Shown: positions 29,501 through 38,086, counted from the stretch's first letter. The stretch is 64,000 nucleotides of DNA from Maricaulis alexandrii (GCF_005871165.1 NZ_SWKP01000007.1:372001-436000); one strand, 5' to 3'. A program made the numbers and translations. The notes: generated by a model not told the origin, from the sequence alone.

Positions 29501-31373
29501 TCGGGTTTTCGAAGTCTGGCGCGGTTCGGAAGACGAGCCTTCCGGAGCTGTTCTCATAAGGGAAGAACAGGTCCGCATCCGCACCACCGATGATCGTGTA
29601 GGTGATGGTCTGGCCGTCACCATCGGTTTCGGGCGGATCGAAGGCCGTGACGTTGGTGAAATCTTCCGCAATGGAAATCGACAGGGTGTCGGGCCCCATT
29701 TCCGGCGCAAATTCATTCAGGTCGGTCACCGTGACCGTCACGTCCTGGCTGACCGCATTGGTGCCATCGCTGGCGGTGACCGAAATGTCGTAGACATTGT
29801 CACCATTGGCGTCCGCCGGCGCATCATAGTCCGGGGCCGTGACAAAGCTGACTTCACCCGTATTCACGTCGATGGTGAACTGGCCGGCATCATCACCGGA
29901 CAAGCTGTAGGAAAGCGGGTCGTTTTCCGGGTCGGTGGCCGTCGCCGTGTAGATGACACCGGTTGTGCCCTCTTCCAGCGAGACAGATGTCCCGGACGTC
30001 AGGGACGGAGACTCATTCACATCGCCGACATTGATCGTCACGGTGAGGTCGGTCGTGAGCTCGCCATCGCTGGCGCGGAATGTCACCTCATAGGTATTGT
30101 CGCCATTGCCATCGACCGGAGCCTCGAAGTTCGGCGGGTCCCGGAATTCGAGGCGGTTGGTGGACGCATTGAACACAAAGTCGGCCGCGTCGCCCGTGGC
30201 CAGGAGCTCATAAGTGACGGTACTCCCCGTATCCGCATCCGTCGCGGCCGGGCGGTAGACGAGACCCGTATAGTTCTCGCTGACCCCGACATTGGTTGCA
30301 GACGTGAAGACCGGCGCGGACTCATTCGCGTCCGTCACCGTGATGGTCACATCCTGTGAAGACGAATTCGTTCCATCCGATGCGGTGACCGTGATCTGAT
30401 AGTCATTGTCGCCATCTGCATCACCCGGATTCTCAAAATCCGGAGCCGACACAAAGCTCACTTCACCGGTATTCGCATCGATCGAGAACTGGCCGGCATC
30501 GTCGCCCGACAGAGTGTACGTGACCGTGTCACCCTCAGGATCCGTGGCAGCAGCCGTGTACACCACGCCTGCGGTATTCTCTTCCGTGGAAGCCGTCGCG
30601 CCCGACGTGATTTCCGGCGCTTCATCCTCGTCCTCAACCGTGATGGTCACGGTCTGGTCCGCAGAAGCCGAACCATCCGATACACGGATGGTGACTTCAT
30701 AGGCATTGTCACTGTCCGCATCGCCCGGGTTCTCGAAATCCGGCGAGTCGTTGAACGTCACGGCACCCGTCGAACTGTCGATGGAGAACAGGCTCTGATC
30801 CGCCCCACCGACGATGGAATAGGTCAGGCTGTCATTGTCGGCATCACTGGCCGTGGCCGTGTAGACCGTTCCGGTCACATTCTCGGTCACCGTCGCGCTG
30901 GTCTCGGACGTAAAGCTCGGCGGGTTGTTCGGCGCGGGCGGGGGCGGTGTCGTTCCGCCGCCACCACCACCGCCGCCGCCAGCGGCCGCGCCCAGAAGAC
31001 CGGCACCACCGACGACACCCAGAATGGCGCCGGCACCGCCGCCACCACCGCCTGCTGCGGCCGCTGCACCAAAGTCGGCGCCGGCAATCGCGCTGTCGGC
31101 GAGATAGACATAGCCATCGACAATCGCCACTTCACTGGCTTCGAAGGTCAGGACGCGGCCATCTTCAAGCGTGATCCGGGCACCACCATCGGCGAGGCGC
31201 TCGACGCTGGATACATTCGGCTGGTCCGTCGCGGCACTGTAGCCATCGGGGACTCCGCCGCCCTGCGCCTGGGCCTGACCACTCATCAGCGCCACACCGC
31301 CCAGCGCCATGGCGCCGCCCATCAGGGCTGTTTTGGTCGCATTGCGGCGATCCGTCTTGTTCTCGATGGTCAT
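26553..31373 (-). CDS. Type I secreted M10 metalloprotease with cadherin-like repeats, PPC and RTX domains
   Basis: 1,606 residues from the ATG at 31373 (AAGGGGA 5 bases upstream). Layout: an N-terminal stretch resembling a signal peptide (ALMGGAMALGGVALMSGQAQA); a short beta-rich region (about 70-110, ITLEDGRVLTFEASEVAIVD); Gly/Ala- and Pro-rich low complexity (about 115-145); eight cadherin-like repeats of ~100 residues (about 147-965), each with a PDFE.P.DAD.DN.Y core; a PPC domain (about 975-1080); a serralysin-type catalytic domain with zinc motif HEIGHALGLGH (about 1205) and Met-turn VMSYF; RTX-like repeats (about 1364-1400, GGSGDDNLIGN, GGNDTFNGGAGTD); and an acidic ~180-residue tail. 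It is last in an operon with its probable exporter. Expected: Ca2+-dependent extracellular or surface protease or adhesin. An N-terminal signal-like segment is odd for a type I substrate. Confidence 0.88.
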   Translation of the reverse strand: MTIENKTDRRNATKTALMGGAMALGGVALMSGQAQAQGGGVPDGYSAATDQPNVSSVERLADGGARITLEDGRVLTFEASEVAIVDGYVYLADSAIAGADFGAAAAAGGGGGGAGAILGVVGGAGLLGAAAGGGGGGGGGTTPPPPAPNNPPSFTSETSATVTENVTGTVYTATASDADNDSLTYSIVGGADQSLFSIDSSTGAVTFNDSPDFENPGDADSDNAYEVTIRVSDGSASADQTVTITVEDEDEAPEITSGATASTEENTAGVVYTAAATDPEGDTVTYTLSGDDAGQFSIDANTGEVSFVSAPDFENPGDADGDNDYQITVTASDGTNSSSQDVTITVTDANESAPVFTSATNVGVSENYTGLVYRPAATDADTGSTVTYELLATGDAADFVFNASTNRLEFRDPPNFEAPVDGNGDNTYEVTFRASDGELTTDLTVTINVGDVNESPSLTSGTSVSLEEGTTGVIYTATATDPENDPLSYSLSGDDAGQFTIDVNTGEVSFVTAPDYDAPADANGDNVYDISVTASDGTNAVSQDVTVTVTDLNEFAPEMGPDTLSISIAEDFTNVTAFDPPETDGDGQTITYTIIGGADADLFFPYENSSGRLVFRTAPDFENPTDANSDNVYEVIIEGSDGELTDQQTLLITVTDRNDAPVWTSGTAFSVAENSTTAANLTATDAEGNALTWSLLSTRDTDLFTIDANTGELSFITPPDFENPTDDDGDNVYVVQVQLTDGTNPVPAFVSITVTNVNEFAPAFSSATAANVAENTTGVAYTAVATDGDGDSVTYSIVGGADAADFSIDAATGEVSFVSAPDFESPDDADSDNVYDLVIRASDGSQTTDLTVALTVTDQVETGAPTFQSAAAGNVSESQTSAYVIRAVDAEGDTITYSISGTDAALFAVDSETGEVSFLTAPDFESPADSGGNNIYDITVTASDGTNSNSQDVAITVSDITDEAGDVPDNDTTEVHMVSGGSYVGNLETSGDEDWVRVELVAGQRYQFDLAGTGSDTLGDPLIRLFDDSGSLIGENDDISLGVNRDSRLTFTATETGTYYIEVDSWDGGSVDERTGEYTLTVSHTDPLRNFSYQEIGDYLASGFGGGQFNASTGDTLTVNITGLTADGQTLARAALEIWSDVTGLIFQEVTTTADITFDDEEDGAFAGPDGVIGGFFTAASVNVGTNWLDTYGTSLDSYSFQTYIHEIGHALGLGHAGPYDGSADYGVDNIYLNDSWQATVMSYFSQGENTEIDASTAYVVGLQVADIIAARDMYGLDPTTRSGDTTYGFNSNAGNTIFDATNGFGFATSFAVYDAGGTDTFDYSGSSSDQTIDLREEAYSSVLGIRGNIGIATGTVIENAIGGSGDDNLIGNAADNVLTGNGGNDSFFASGGNDTFNGGAGTDTAYFSGASTDYTVIDNGGSLTVTDNRAGSPDGTVELIGIENIVYDADDTFPEFFGAAGPDTSGAEPIDLSKLPAAGTDFPVMTSLTQDVIDHAVASASGGKTARPVMESLGNDGHTDLTLMLAKHEAEDDVLPGLDQDVIDAVSLAEVHGDTSGFEPLSDDVGAVLRTVEGPTLPTVIWNEGDTLDDGSMVAVLPDTDGTWA
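28480..30931 (-). repeat. Eight tandem cadherin-like repeats in the secreted metalloprotease
   Basis: Eight units of about 100 codons follow one another. Each has an opening (A)P.FTS, a VxEN segment, a YSI.G.DA..FSID..TGEVSF core, PDFE.P.DAD.DN.Y, and a closing ASDG...Q.VTVTVTD.NE. The acidic residues at the linkers fit Ca2+ binding. DNA-level similarity between units is moderate, which can still mislead assemblers. Confidence 0.9.
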
Positions 31374-31500
31374 GGCAATCCCCTTCTGCGAACCCGCAAC
31401 GTCCATCATTGCGGGGGGAAGCAGGCCTGCGACAGCCTGCGTATGGAACAATCGGCGACCGTCTCCTGAGTCACCGTCTTGAAAGCGTGCCGGCGGGCGT

Positions 31501-32805
31501 TCAATCGCCCGTCGCGGCCGTTGGCGTACGCCCGGTCAGGCGCAGCAATTCCAGTTTTTGTCTCAGCCAGTCAAAGCGCGCGGAAATCACGTCGATCTGC
31601 GCCTGCTCATGCGCCAGTCGGGCGTCCACGAGGTCCGGCAAGGTCCCCAGACCATACTCGAACTCACCCTCGATCGCCTCGAAATATTCGGCCTGGCTCG
31701 CGGCCACCGCTTCGCGCCGGATCAGCTGGGCTTCCAGGGAAATAGAGCGGCGGAAGGCGATTTCCGCTTCTTCGCGCATATTCCTCTGCAAGGTCCGCAG
31801 GGCGCTACGCTCGGCCTCCAGCTGGGCCGCCGCCTGGTCGCGCTCGGCGGCCAGCGCCTGGCCTGTATAGAGCGGGACGGAAACGTCCACGCCCAGCCGG
31901 TCGCGGCCTTCCCAGTCCTCGCGCTGGTCATCATAGACGTAGGACGCGATACCGACGGCCTCGATCACGGGAAGCCGGTTGCGCCGGGCGCGGTCCAACC
32001 GCGCTTCCAGGCTGCGCACCGCGCTCAACCGCGCGCCGATCATCGGATTCTCGGACAAGGCCGCACGGACCAGAGTGTCCAGCGTCTCCAGTCCCGACAT
32101 CTGCCCCGAAAGGTCCGCAGCAGCCTGCGCATCATCGCACAACTCGCCCACGACCACGCCGGCATATTCCCGGATTCGGGTCGCCGATTGTTCGGCCAGG
32201 AATTGAAGTTCCAGCGCATCGGCTTCGGCATTGGCCAGCTGTGCCTCGATCTGGGCCCGGTCAGCGCGCGTCGCTCCACCTCGCGCCAGAAGGTCCGCGA
32301 CAGCATCGCGCTGACGGCCAAAATAGTCCCGGCGTTCCGACACCACATCCATCACGGCCAGGGTTTCCAGCCGGGTAAGATAGGCATCAGCCAGCATTTG
32401 AGCGGATTCGGCCTGCTGCGCCTCGATCTCGTAATTGCGTTGATCGACCTGATTGCGGGCGGCCGTCTCGGCCAGGCGGGCATCGCCGAAATCATAGATA
32501 CGTTGCGAGACCTGCACGCCGATCTGGTTCTCGATCTGGCTGGACGTCAGACCGGTATCGCCCACGCTGGACCGGCCGAAGGTCGAGACCTGGGGCCGAC
32601 GCAGGGAACGGGCCGCCCGGGCTTCCGCCTCAGCTTGGGCGAGACGCGCCTGCGCCCCGGCCACTTCCGGGGCCCGTGCCGCGGCGAGCCCCATGGCGTC
32701 GGTCAGGGCCAAACAGGATGAAGCCGGCTGCGCGACGGCGGCGGTCGTCAGGCCCGCCAACCCGAACACGGCCAGCAGGACCGGTCGAAACGGAAATCGT
32801 GGCAT
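31501..32805 (-). CDS. TolC-family outer-membrane efflux protein of the type I secretion system
   Basis: A 434-residue protein with a clear signal peptide (PVLLAVFGLAGLTTAAVAQP) and the repetitive Ala/Gln/Arg/Glu-rich helical pattern of TolC channels, including GLTSSQIENQIGVQVSQRIYDFG near residue 90 and a GVDVSVPLYTG segment in the second half. It would form the outer-membrane and periplasmic tunnel of the exporter. It starts 3 bases after the HlyD-like gene and is followed by the substrate gene after 127 bp. Confidence 0.9.
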   Translation of the reverse strand: MPRFPFRPVLLAVFGLAGLTTAAVAQPASSCLALTDAMGLAAARAPEVAGAQARLAQAEAEARAARSLRRPQVSTFGRSSVGDTGLTSSQIENQIGVQVSQRIYDFGDARLAETAARNQVDQRNYEIEAQQAESAQMLADAYLTRLETLAVMDVVSERRDYFGRQRDAVADLLARGGATRADRAQIEAQLANAEADALELQFLAEQSATRIREYAGVVVGELCDDAQAAADLSGQMSGLETLDTLVRAALSENPMIGARLSAVRSLEARLDRARRNRLPVIEAVGIASYVYDDQREDWEGRDRLGVDVSVPLYTGQALAAERDQAAAQLEAERSALRTLQRNMREEAEIAFRRSISLEAQLIRREAVAASQAEYFEAIEGEFEYGLGTLPDLVDARLAHEQAQIDVISARFDWLRQKLELLRLTGRTPTAATGD

Positions 32806-32808
32806 CGC

Positions 32809-34131
32809 CTACCCCGTCCTCGCGCCGCGGAAGAGCGATTCACTGATCGGCTCGAAAAAATAGTCCAGCGTTGTTCGGCTGGATCCGGAGAAAATGAAAA
32901 CCTCGACCGGCATGCCCGGAATCACATCGAGATCTCCCAGGCGCTCGGCTTGCTCGACCGGAATGAGGACACGGACTTCGTAGTAATTGGCGCCGGTTAC
33001 AGGGTCGGTCTTGAGGTCGGCGGAGACCGAGACCACCTCGCCGTCCAGCCGGGGCGTCATCCAGCTCTTGTAGGCCGTCAGCCGCGTCCGAACGGCCTGG
33101 CCTTCATAGACCGAGGCGCGATCCGCCGGCTGGATGCGGACAGACGCGGTCATCTGGCCGGCATCGGGCACGATCTCCAGGATAGCCTCGCCCGGCCGGA
33201 CCACACCGCCTCGTGTCGCGAAATTGAGGTTGAGGACCTCACCGGCTTGCGGCGCATGAATGACCGCACGATTGAGAACATCCTGCGCCGTACCCAGCCG
33301 CTCCTCAGCCTGGCCGAGACGGGTCCGCACATCCAGCTGATCCGCGGACAATTGGCGCAGGAAAGCCGCACGGGTCTGATCGATCTGGCCATCCAGGTCC
33401 TGTTCCAGTGTCGCCGCATCCTGGGCTTCCGTGCGCAAACGGCCAATATCAGCCTCGAGCGACGCCACTTCACGTTCCAGGGACCGCAATTCATCGAGAC
33501 GGGCCATCTGGCGCTCATAGCGGTCATTGAGCAGGGACAGCTGATCGCGTGCCGCATCGAGGGCACGGCGGGTGACCGTGATCTGCTGCGCCCGCAGGGT
33601 CTGCGATGAGCGCGCGCCGTCACGCCGGGCGGTCAGTACGGCAATATCCGCTTCGAAGGCCTGGCGTTGCTGTTCGAACAGGTCGCGCTGGCGGGTGATG
33701 ATCTCGTCGCGCTCCTCGGTCGTCAGGTCGAACACGCCCAGGACAGTGAAATCCGGAGCTTCCGCATTGCTGCGCAGGGCATCCAGGCGCTGGATCGAAG
33801 CCGTCAGGGCGGCAATTTCGAGCAAAACCTCATTGCGGGCGGCCTGGGACGCCGTTTCCTGCAGGGTGAGCAGAGGCTGGCCGGCCTCGACATGATCGCC
33901 GTCGCGGACCAGCAGCTCCTCGATGATCCCGCCCTCAAGGTGCTGGACCACCTGCCGGTCATTCTCCACCACGATCTGACCCGTAGCGGGCACACCTTCC
34001 GCCAGCGGAGCCAGTCCGGCCCAGGCCAGAAACCCGCCCAGCCCGATGAAACAGATCAGGGCGGTATTGCGGACGGTCTTGTCGCGCAGAGGATTGATCG
34101 TGGGGCCATCAGAGGCTGTCGCGGCGGTCAT
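32809..34131 (-). CDS. HlyD-family membrane fusion protein (type I secretion adaptor)
   Basis: The protein has 440 residues: a short cytoplasmic N-terminus, one membrane segment (about 25-45, ALICFIGLGGFLAWAGLAPL), a lipoyl-like motif VQHLEGGIIEELLVRDGDHV, a long periplasmic coiled coil (about 100-290), the second lipoyl half (VIHAPQAGEVLNLN) and a C-terminal beta domain with IPGMPVEVFI. This is the PrtE/HlyD architecture. The start overlaps the ABC gene stop (ATGA). Confidence 0.93.
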   Translation of the reverse strand: MTAATASDGPTINPLRDKTVRNTALICFIGLGGFLAWAGLAPLAEGVPATGQIVVENDRQVVQHLEGGIIEELLVRDGDHVEAGQPLLTLQETASQAARNEVLLEIAALTASIQRLDALRSNAEAPDFTVLGVFDLTTEERDEIITRQRDLFEQQRQAFEADIAVLTARRDGARSSQTLRAQQITVTRRALDAARDQLSLLNDRYERQMARLDELRSLEREVASLEADIGRLRTEAQDAATLEQDLDGQIDQTRAAFLRQLSADQLDVRTRLGQAEERLGTAQDVLNRAVIHAPQAGEVLNLNFATRGGVVRPGEAILEIVPDAGQMTASVRIQPADRASVYEGQAVRTRLTAYKSWMTPRLDGEVVSVSADLKTDPVTGANYYEVRVLIPVEQAERLGDLDVIPGMPVEVFIFSGSSRTTLDYFFEPISESLFRGARTG

Positions 34132-35822
34132 GCAGCCGGACCTTTCGCGGCTGTCGTCGCAACGCCCGGCCCGGTTGCCAGCTTGATGAACTGGTCGGAG
34201 GGTGCGGCCATCACTTCACCATTGCGAACGAGCAGAACCGTGCTTGCCTTCTCGATCACGCGTCGATCATGCGTCGCCGTCAGGATGATGCAACCGGCCT
34301 CGGCGGCCTGCACCAGTGCGGACACCAGGCGGGGCGCCGCCGCCGAGTCCAGATTGGCGGTCGGCTCATCCAGAAGCAGAAGGACGGGATTGCCATAGAG
34401 GGCGCGCGCCAGACCGATAAGCTGGCGCTGGCCAGCCGACAGATGCACGCCGCCCGGACCAACCCGGGTGTCATACCCGTCGGGCAGCGACAGGATCACA
34501 TCATGGGCCCCTGCCTGCTTGGCCGCAGCGACGATGTCATCAGAGCTGGCCGCATCCAGACGGGCGATATTCTCGGCAATGGTGGCGGGCAGGAGTTCGA
34601 CATCCTGCGGCACATAGCCGACATAACGCCCGCGGTCGGTGGCGGCCCATTCATGCAGATTGCGGCCACCCAGCGAGACCTGGCCAGAGCCCGGCATCCA
34701 GGCGCCTGACAGGGTTTGGAGCAAAGTGGTCTTGCCGGCACCATTGCCGCCGGCGATGGCAATGATCTGCCCGGACTTCACGGACCAGGAAAAGGGTCGG
34801 ATCAGGGGGTGTTCGGCGCCGGGAACGGCGACCGACAAACGGTCCAGTCCCAATTCGGCAGCCGGTCGCGGCATGGGCGTATAGGCCGGTTCGGTTTCGA
34901 CATCGCCCAGCCCGTTGCGCAATTGCACCCAGGACGACCAAGCCTGGACCGAATTGCGCCAACCGCCGACGATCTGGTCGATCGGCCCCAGCGTCCGGGC
35001 CAGGATGATGGAGGAGGCGACAATGGCGCCGGGCGAAATCTCCTGCGCCAGGGCCAGGGCTGCACCACCCCCGAGCACACAGATCTGCAGGATCTGGCGG
35101 GCGGAGCGGGAAATGGCGGTGAACTTGCCGTCGGAACGCGCCGCGTCCATGGCCAGGTCCTGACCGATTTTCTCTTGCGCCTGCCAGCGCCGGAACGCCG
35201 CCGGAATCAGTCCCATGGCGACCATGGCCGAGCGCTGACGCTCTAGCCCGCCCGCGAAATCGCCGGCCTGACGGAGGGCCGCCTGGGAGACTTTGGCCGG
35301 TTCCCGCGTCGTCAGTTCCGCCGCCACGGCGACCCCGAAAACGAGCAGACCACCGGCCAGGCCGAGGAAGCCCAGCATGGGGTGAACCAGGAAGAGAACC
35401 ACCAGGAAAATCGGCGTGAAAGGCAGATCCACGAAGGGCAGGACGGCGCCATTCTGGAGCGTGTTGCGGATGCGCGAGATCGCTGTCATGTCGCGGCTGA
35501 GCGAGGATTGCCCCAGCGTGTCCTGTTCAAAACGCGTGAAGACGCGGCGCGCGAGCAGGTTTTCCAGGGCGTCGCCGGCCAGGGTGCAGACCCGGCGGCG
35601 GCCGGCTTCGGCGGCGCCATAGACGGCGAGCAGGAAAACGGCCAGGACGGTGAGCCAGACGAGGGTATCGCGCGAGCCGGAAGACAGAACGCGATCATAC
35701 ACTTGCAGCATGTAGAGCGGGGCGACCAGCAAGAGCAGGTTCGACGCCAGCGTGAAGCCGGCCAAGACCACGACAAAGGGTCTCAGCTGTCGTTTGACCT
35801 GGAGGCTCAAGGGTGTCTGCAT
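34128..35822 (-). CDS. Type I secretion ABC exporter (PrtD family)
   Basis: I chose the ATG at 35822 (GGAG 5 bases upstream) over a GTG ten codons earlier; this gives 564 residues. The N-terminal half is an ABC transmembrane domain (PFVVVLAGFTLASNLLLLVAPLYMLQVYDRVL). The C-terminal half has Walker A GGNGAGKTT, signature LSAGQRQ and Walker B LLLLDEPTANLD. It has no C39 peptidase domain, as expected for PrtD-type exporters of RTX proteases. First gene of a minus-strand operon with HlyD-like, TolC-like and substrate genes. Confidence 0.93.
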   Translation of the reverse strand: MQTPLSLQVKRQLRPFVVVLAGFTLASNLLLLVAPLYMLQVYDRVLSSGSRDTLVWLTVLAVFLLAVYGAAEAGRRRVCTLAGDALENLLARRVFTRFEQDTLGQSSLSRDMTAISRIRNTLQNGAVLPFVDLPFTPIFLVVLFLVHPMLGFLGLAGGLLVFGVAVAAELTTREPAKVSQAALRQAGDFAGGLERQRSAMVAMGLIPAAFRRWQAQEKIGQDLAMDAARSDGKFTAISRSARQILQICVLGGGAALALAQEISPGAIVASSIILARTLGPIDQIVGGWRNSVQAWSSWVQLRNGLGDVETEPAYTPMPRPAAELGLDRLSVAVPGAEHPLIRPFSWSVKSGQIIAIAGGNGAGKTTLLQTLSGAWMPGSGQVSLGGRNLHEWAATDRGRYVGYVPQDVELLPATIAENIARLDAASSDDIVAAAKQAGAHDVILSLPDGYDTRVGPGGVHLSAGQRQLIGLARALYGNPVLLLLDEPTANLDSAAAPRLVSALVQAAEAGCIILTATHDRRVIEKASTVLLVRNGEVMAAPSDQFIKLATGPGVATTAAKGPAA

Positions 35823-35966
35823 ACTTACTCCAGGTTGCCAGGGCGATGTCACGGCAACCCATACCGGGGTCTGAACACGATCCGCCCGTGGTTCAAATCA
35901 CAGACGGTACAGAACCATAACCGGATGAGAATAGGTGCGCCAGACTCGTTTCCGGGTACAACCTGA

Positions 35967-36935
35967 CTAACTCAGCCCGACCCGCAACAGATCATGCAGG
36001 TGCAGGATGCCGGCCGGACGACCGGACTCATCCACGATGAAAAGCTGGCTTATTTTAATGTCACCGGCCGTCATCTGGCGCAGGGCGTCGGCGGCCAGCA
36101 TGCCGGCCCGGCCGGTGCGCGGATCGCGGGTCATGATTTCGCGGGCCGGACGATTGACCAGGTCGGCCCCCATATGCCGGCGAAGGTCGCCATCGGTAAT
36201 AATTCCCGCGAGCAGCCCCCCGTCATCAAGCAGGCCGATACAGCCGAAACTCTTGGAGCTCATCTCGATCAGGACTTCGCTCATCGCGGCATCCTGGCTG
36301 ATGACCGGAACGGCATCGCCGGCGTGCATGATGTCGCCGACCGAAGCGAGGGCCGCGCCCAGGGCACCACCCGGGTGGAAGGTCTTGAAGTCGGAGGCGG
36401 TGAAACCACGGGATTCCAGGAGCGCCACAGCCACGGCATCGCCCAGCGCCATCATCAGCGTGGTCGACGTCGTCGGCGCCCGGGTTTCGCCACAGGCTTC
36501 CGGGGCATCCGGAACGGCGAGGAGATAATCGCCGGCCCGCGCCAGCGTACTGTCGGCCTTGGCGGTCATGGCGATCAGCGGAACCCCGAAGCGGCGGCAG
36601 TAGGCGATCAAATCGCCCAATTCCTTGGTTTCACCGGACTTGGACAGGGCCAGGACGGCATCGCCCTCCCCGATCATGCCCAGATCACCATGGCTGGCCT
36701 CGGTCGGGTGGACGTAATAGGAGGGCGTGCCCGTGGAGGCGAGTGTCGCCGCGATCTTGCGCGCCACATGTCCCGACTTGCCGACCCCGGCGCAGATCAC
36801 CCGTCCGGTCAGCTCGCGCAGACGGTTCACCGTTTCGCTGAATGCGTCGCCGATGGAGTCATGCAAGGCATCCAGCCCGTCACGTTCCGTGGCGATGACA
36901 TGGCGCGCGGAGCGGGCAGGGTCGAAATCGGGCAT
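35967..36935 (-). CDS. kdsD: Arabinose-5-phosphate isomerase (SIS plus two CBS domains)
   Basis: The protein has 322 residues from the ATG at 36935, chosen because AAGGA lies 7 bases before it; an ATG two codons upstream sits too close to that site. The SIS domain (about 40-170) contains GVGKSGHVARKIAATLASTG and HPTEASHGDLGM, and two CBS domains fill the C-terminal half. It converts ribulose-5-phosphate to arabinose-5-phosphate for Kdo synthesis in LPS. KpsF and GutQ are close paralogs and cannot be excluded. A highly structured 422-bp region lies upstream, and the secretion operon begins 144 bp downstream on the same strand. Confidence 0.9.
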   Translation of the reverse strand: MPDFDPARSARHVIATERDGLDALHDSIGDAFSETVNRLRELTGRVICAGVGKSGHVARKIAATLASTGTPSYYVHPTEASHGDLGMIGEGDAVLALSKSGETKELGDLIAYCRRFGVPLIAMTAKADSTLARAGDYLLAVPDAPEACGETRAPTTSTTLMMALGDAVAVALLESRGFTASDFKTFHPGGALGAALASVGDIMHAGDAVPVISQDAAMSEVLIEMSSKSFGCIGLLDDGGLLAGIITDGDLRRHMGADLVNRPAREIMTRDPRTGRAGMLAADALRQMTAGDIKISQLFIVDESGRPAGILHLHDLLRVGLS

Positions 36936-36991
36936 GGACATGTCCTTGGAATGGCTGGCCGTCGGGCGATCGAGACGCTCCCATACCAGAA

Positions 36992-37191
36992 CCGCGCACG
37001 TCCGGGGAAGAGACGTGCGCGGCCAGAGCGGCTTTTCTGCGTGGTCCAAAAGGGGGACGGAGAGGACCAGGCATTCAAGTGCGCCGCAAATGCGGGGACG
37101 GGTCCTTTCCGGGTGAGGGCAGGCCCGTCCGTTTTGGGTCACGCACTGAGTGGGTCCAGTCTGGGACGCAAACCACTCGGTACGCTGACCC
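36992..37191 (-). ncRNA. Candidate structured RNA or long structured leader upstream of kdsD
   Basis: In the 422-bp gap between kdsD and gpmA I see consecutive hairpins. An 11-bp perfect stem lies at 36992-37002/37012-37022, and a 5-bp stem at 37043-37047/37064-37068. A small CCGC/GCGG hairpin lies at 37083-37094. A 7-bp stem lies at 37096-37102/37124-37130. A two-part 15-bp stem with one G-U pair lies at 37136-37153/37173-37191. On the minus strand a TATTAT box lies just upstream (about 37206-37211). A TTGACG lies 23 bases before that, which is too far for an ideal promoter. It could be an independent small RNA or a kdsD leader; it does not match an RNA family I recognise. Strand is inferred. 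Confidence 0.45.
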
Positions 37192-37357
37192 GAAACCTCC
37201 AACGGATGCATAATACCACAAGCCGCAACCGCTGGATACGTCAATCTTTGGCTTTCCGGATGGAATCTCGGGACTTGCAGGCCCGTTCGCCTGTCCTGCT
37301 TGCCCCGCGCGACCAGCCGGGCTATCGCTCGCGCAGCTTTCCAAGGGGAGAATCGCC

Positions 37358-38083
37358 ATGCCGCAACTCGCACTCATCCGACACGGCCAGAGTGAGTGGA
37401 ATCTGCAAAACCGGTTTACCGGCTGGGTGGATGTCGACCTGACGGATGAAGGCGTGGCGCAAGCGGAACGGGCAGGCACTTTGCTGGCGCAAGCCGGGTT
37501 CAAGCCGGTGCGGGCCTATGCCTCGGTGCTCAAGCGCGCGATCAAGACCCTGCACTACGCGCTGGAAGGCCTGGACCGGCTGTGGATCCCCGAGGAGAAA
37601 TCCTGGCGCCTCAATGAACGGCACTATGGCGGACTGGCCGGCCTCAACAAGGATGAGACCCGCGAGAAGCATGGCGATGAACAGGTCCATATCTGGCGCC
37701 GCTCCTTCGACACGCCGCCGCCGGAACTGGCCGAGGATCACGAATATCACCCGGTCAATGATCCCCGCTATACGGACGTCGCCCGCGAATTGCTGCCCGG
37801 TGCGGAATCCCTGAAACTGACCCTGGACCGGGTCGAGCCTTACTGGACGAGCGATATCCTGCCGCATCTGAAAGCCGGCGAGGACCTGATCGTGGCGGCG
37901 CACGGCAACAGTCTGCGCGCCCTGGTGAAGCTGCTCTTCAAGGTATCGGACGCGGACATCATGGGCATCGAGGTTCCGACCGGAAATCCATTGCTGATCG
38001 ATCTGGCTGATGACGGGCTGACCATCCGTTCGGCGCGCTATCTGGACGAAAGCCGCGCCAAGCCTCTGCCGCCCCTGCCCTGA
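37358..38083 (+). CDS. gpmA: 2,3-bisphosphoglycerate-dependent phosphoglycerate mutase
   Basis: The protein has 241 residues with the phosphohistidine motif LIRHGQSEWN at residues 6-15, followed by GWVDVDLT and ERHYGGLAGLNK-like sequence (NERHYGGLAG), and a second histidine in AAHGNSLRALVK. It interconverts 3- and 2-phosphoglycerate in glycolysis and gluconeogenesis. The ATG is preceded by AAGGGGA. The RibD-like gene begins 3 bases after the stop. Confidence 0.96.
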   Translation: MPQLALIRHGQSEWNLQNRFTGWVDVDLTDEGVAQAERAGTLLAQAGFKPVRAYASVLKRAIKTLHYALEGLDRLWIPEEKSWRLNERHYGGLAGLNKDETREKHGDEQVHIWRRSFDTPPPELAEDHEYHPVNDPRYTDVARELLPGAESLKLTLDRVEPYWTSDILPHLKAGEDLIVAAHGNSLRALVKLLFKVSDADIMGIEVPTGNPLLIDLADDGLTIRSARYLDESRAKPLPPLP

Positions 38084-38086
38084 CCC

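Noticed and set aside
28480-30931. Repeat array read as CRISPR or tandem DNA repeats
   Set aside because: The ~300-bp periodicity comes from cadherin-like protein repeats in one frame; spacing and sequence do not fit CRISPR.
30946-31076. Poly-Gly/Pro region as a frameshift or assembly error
   Set aside because: The frame remains open on both sides and the Gly-rich stretch lies where similar large adhesins have one; an error cannot be shown.
35885-35905. TTCAAATC-like T-arm suggesting a tRNA
   Set aside because: The flanking bases do not form the 5-bp T stem and no acceptor or anticodon arm is found.
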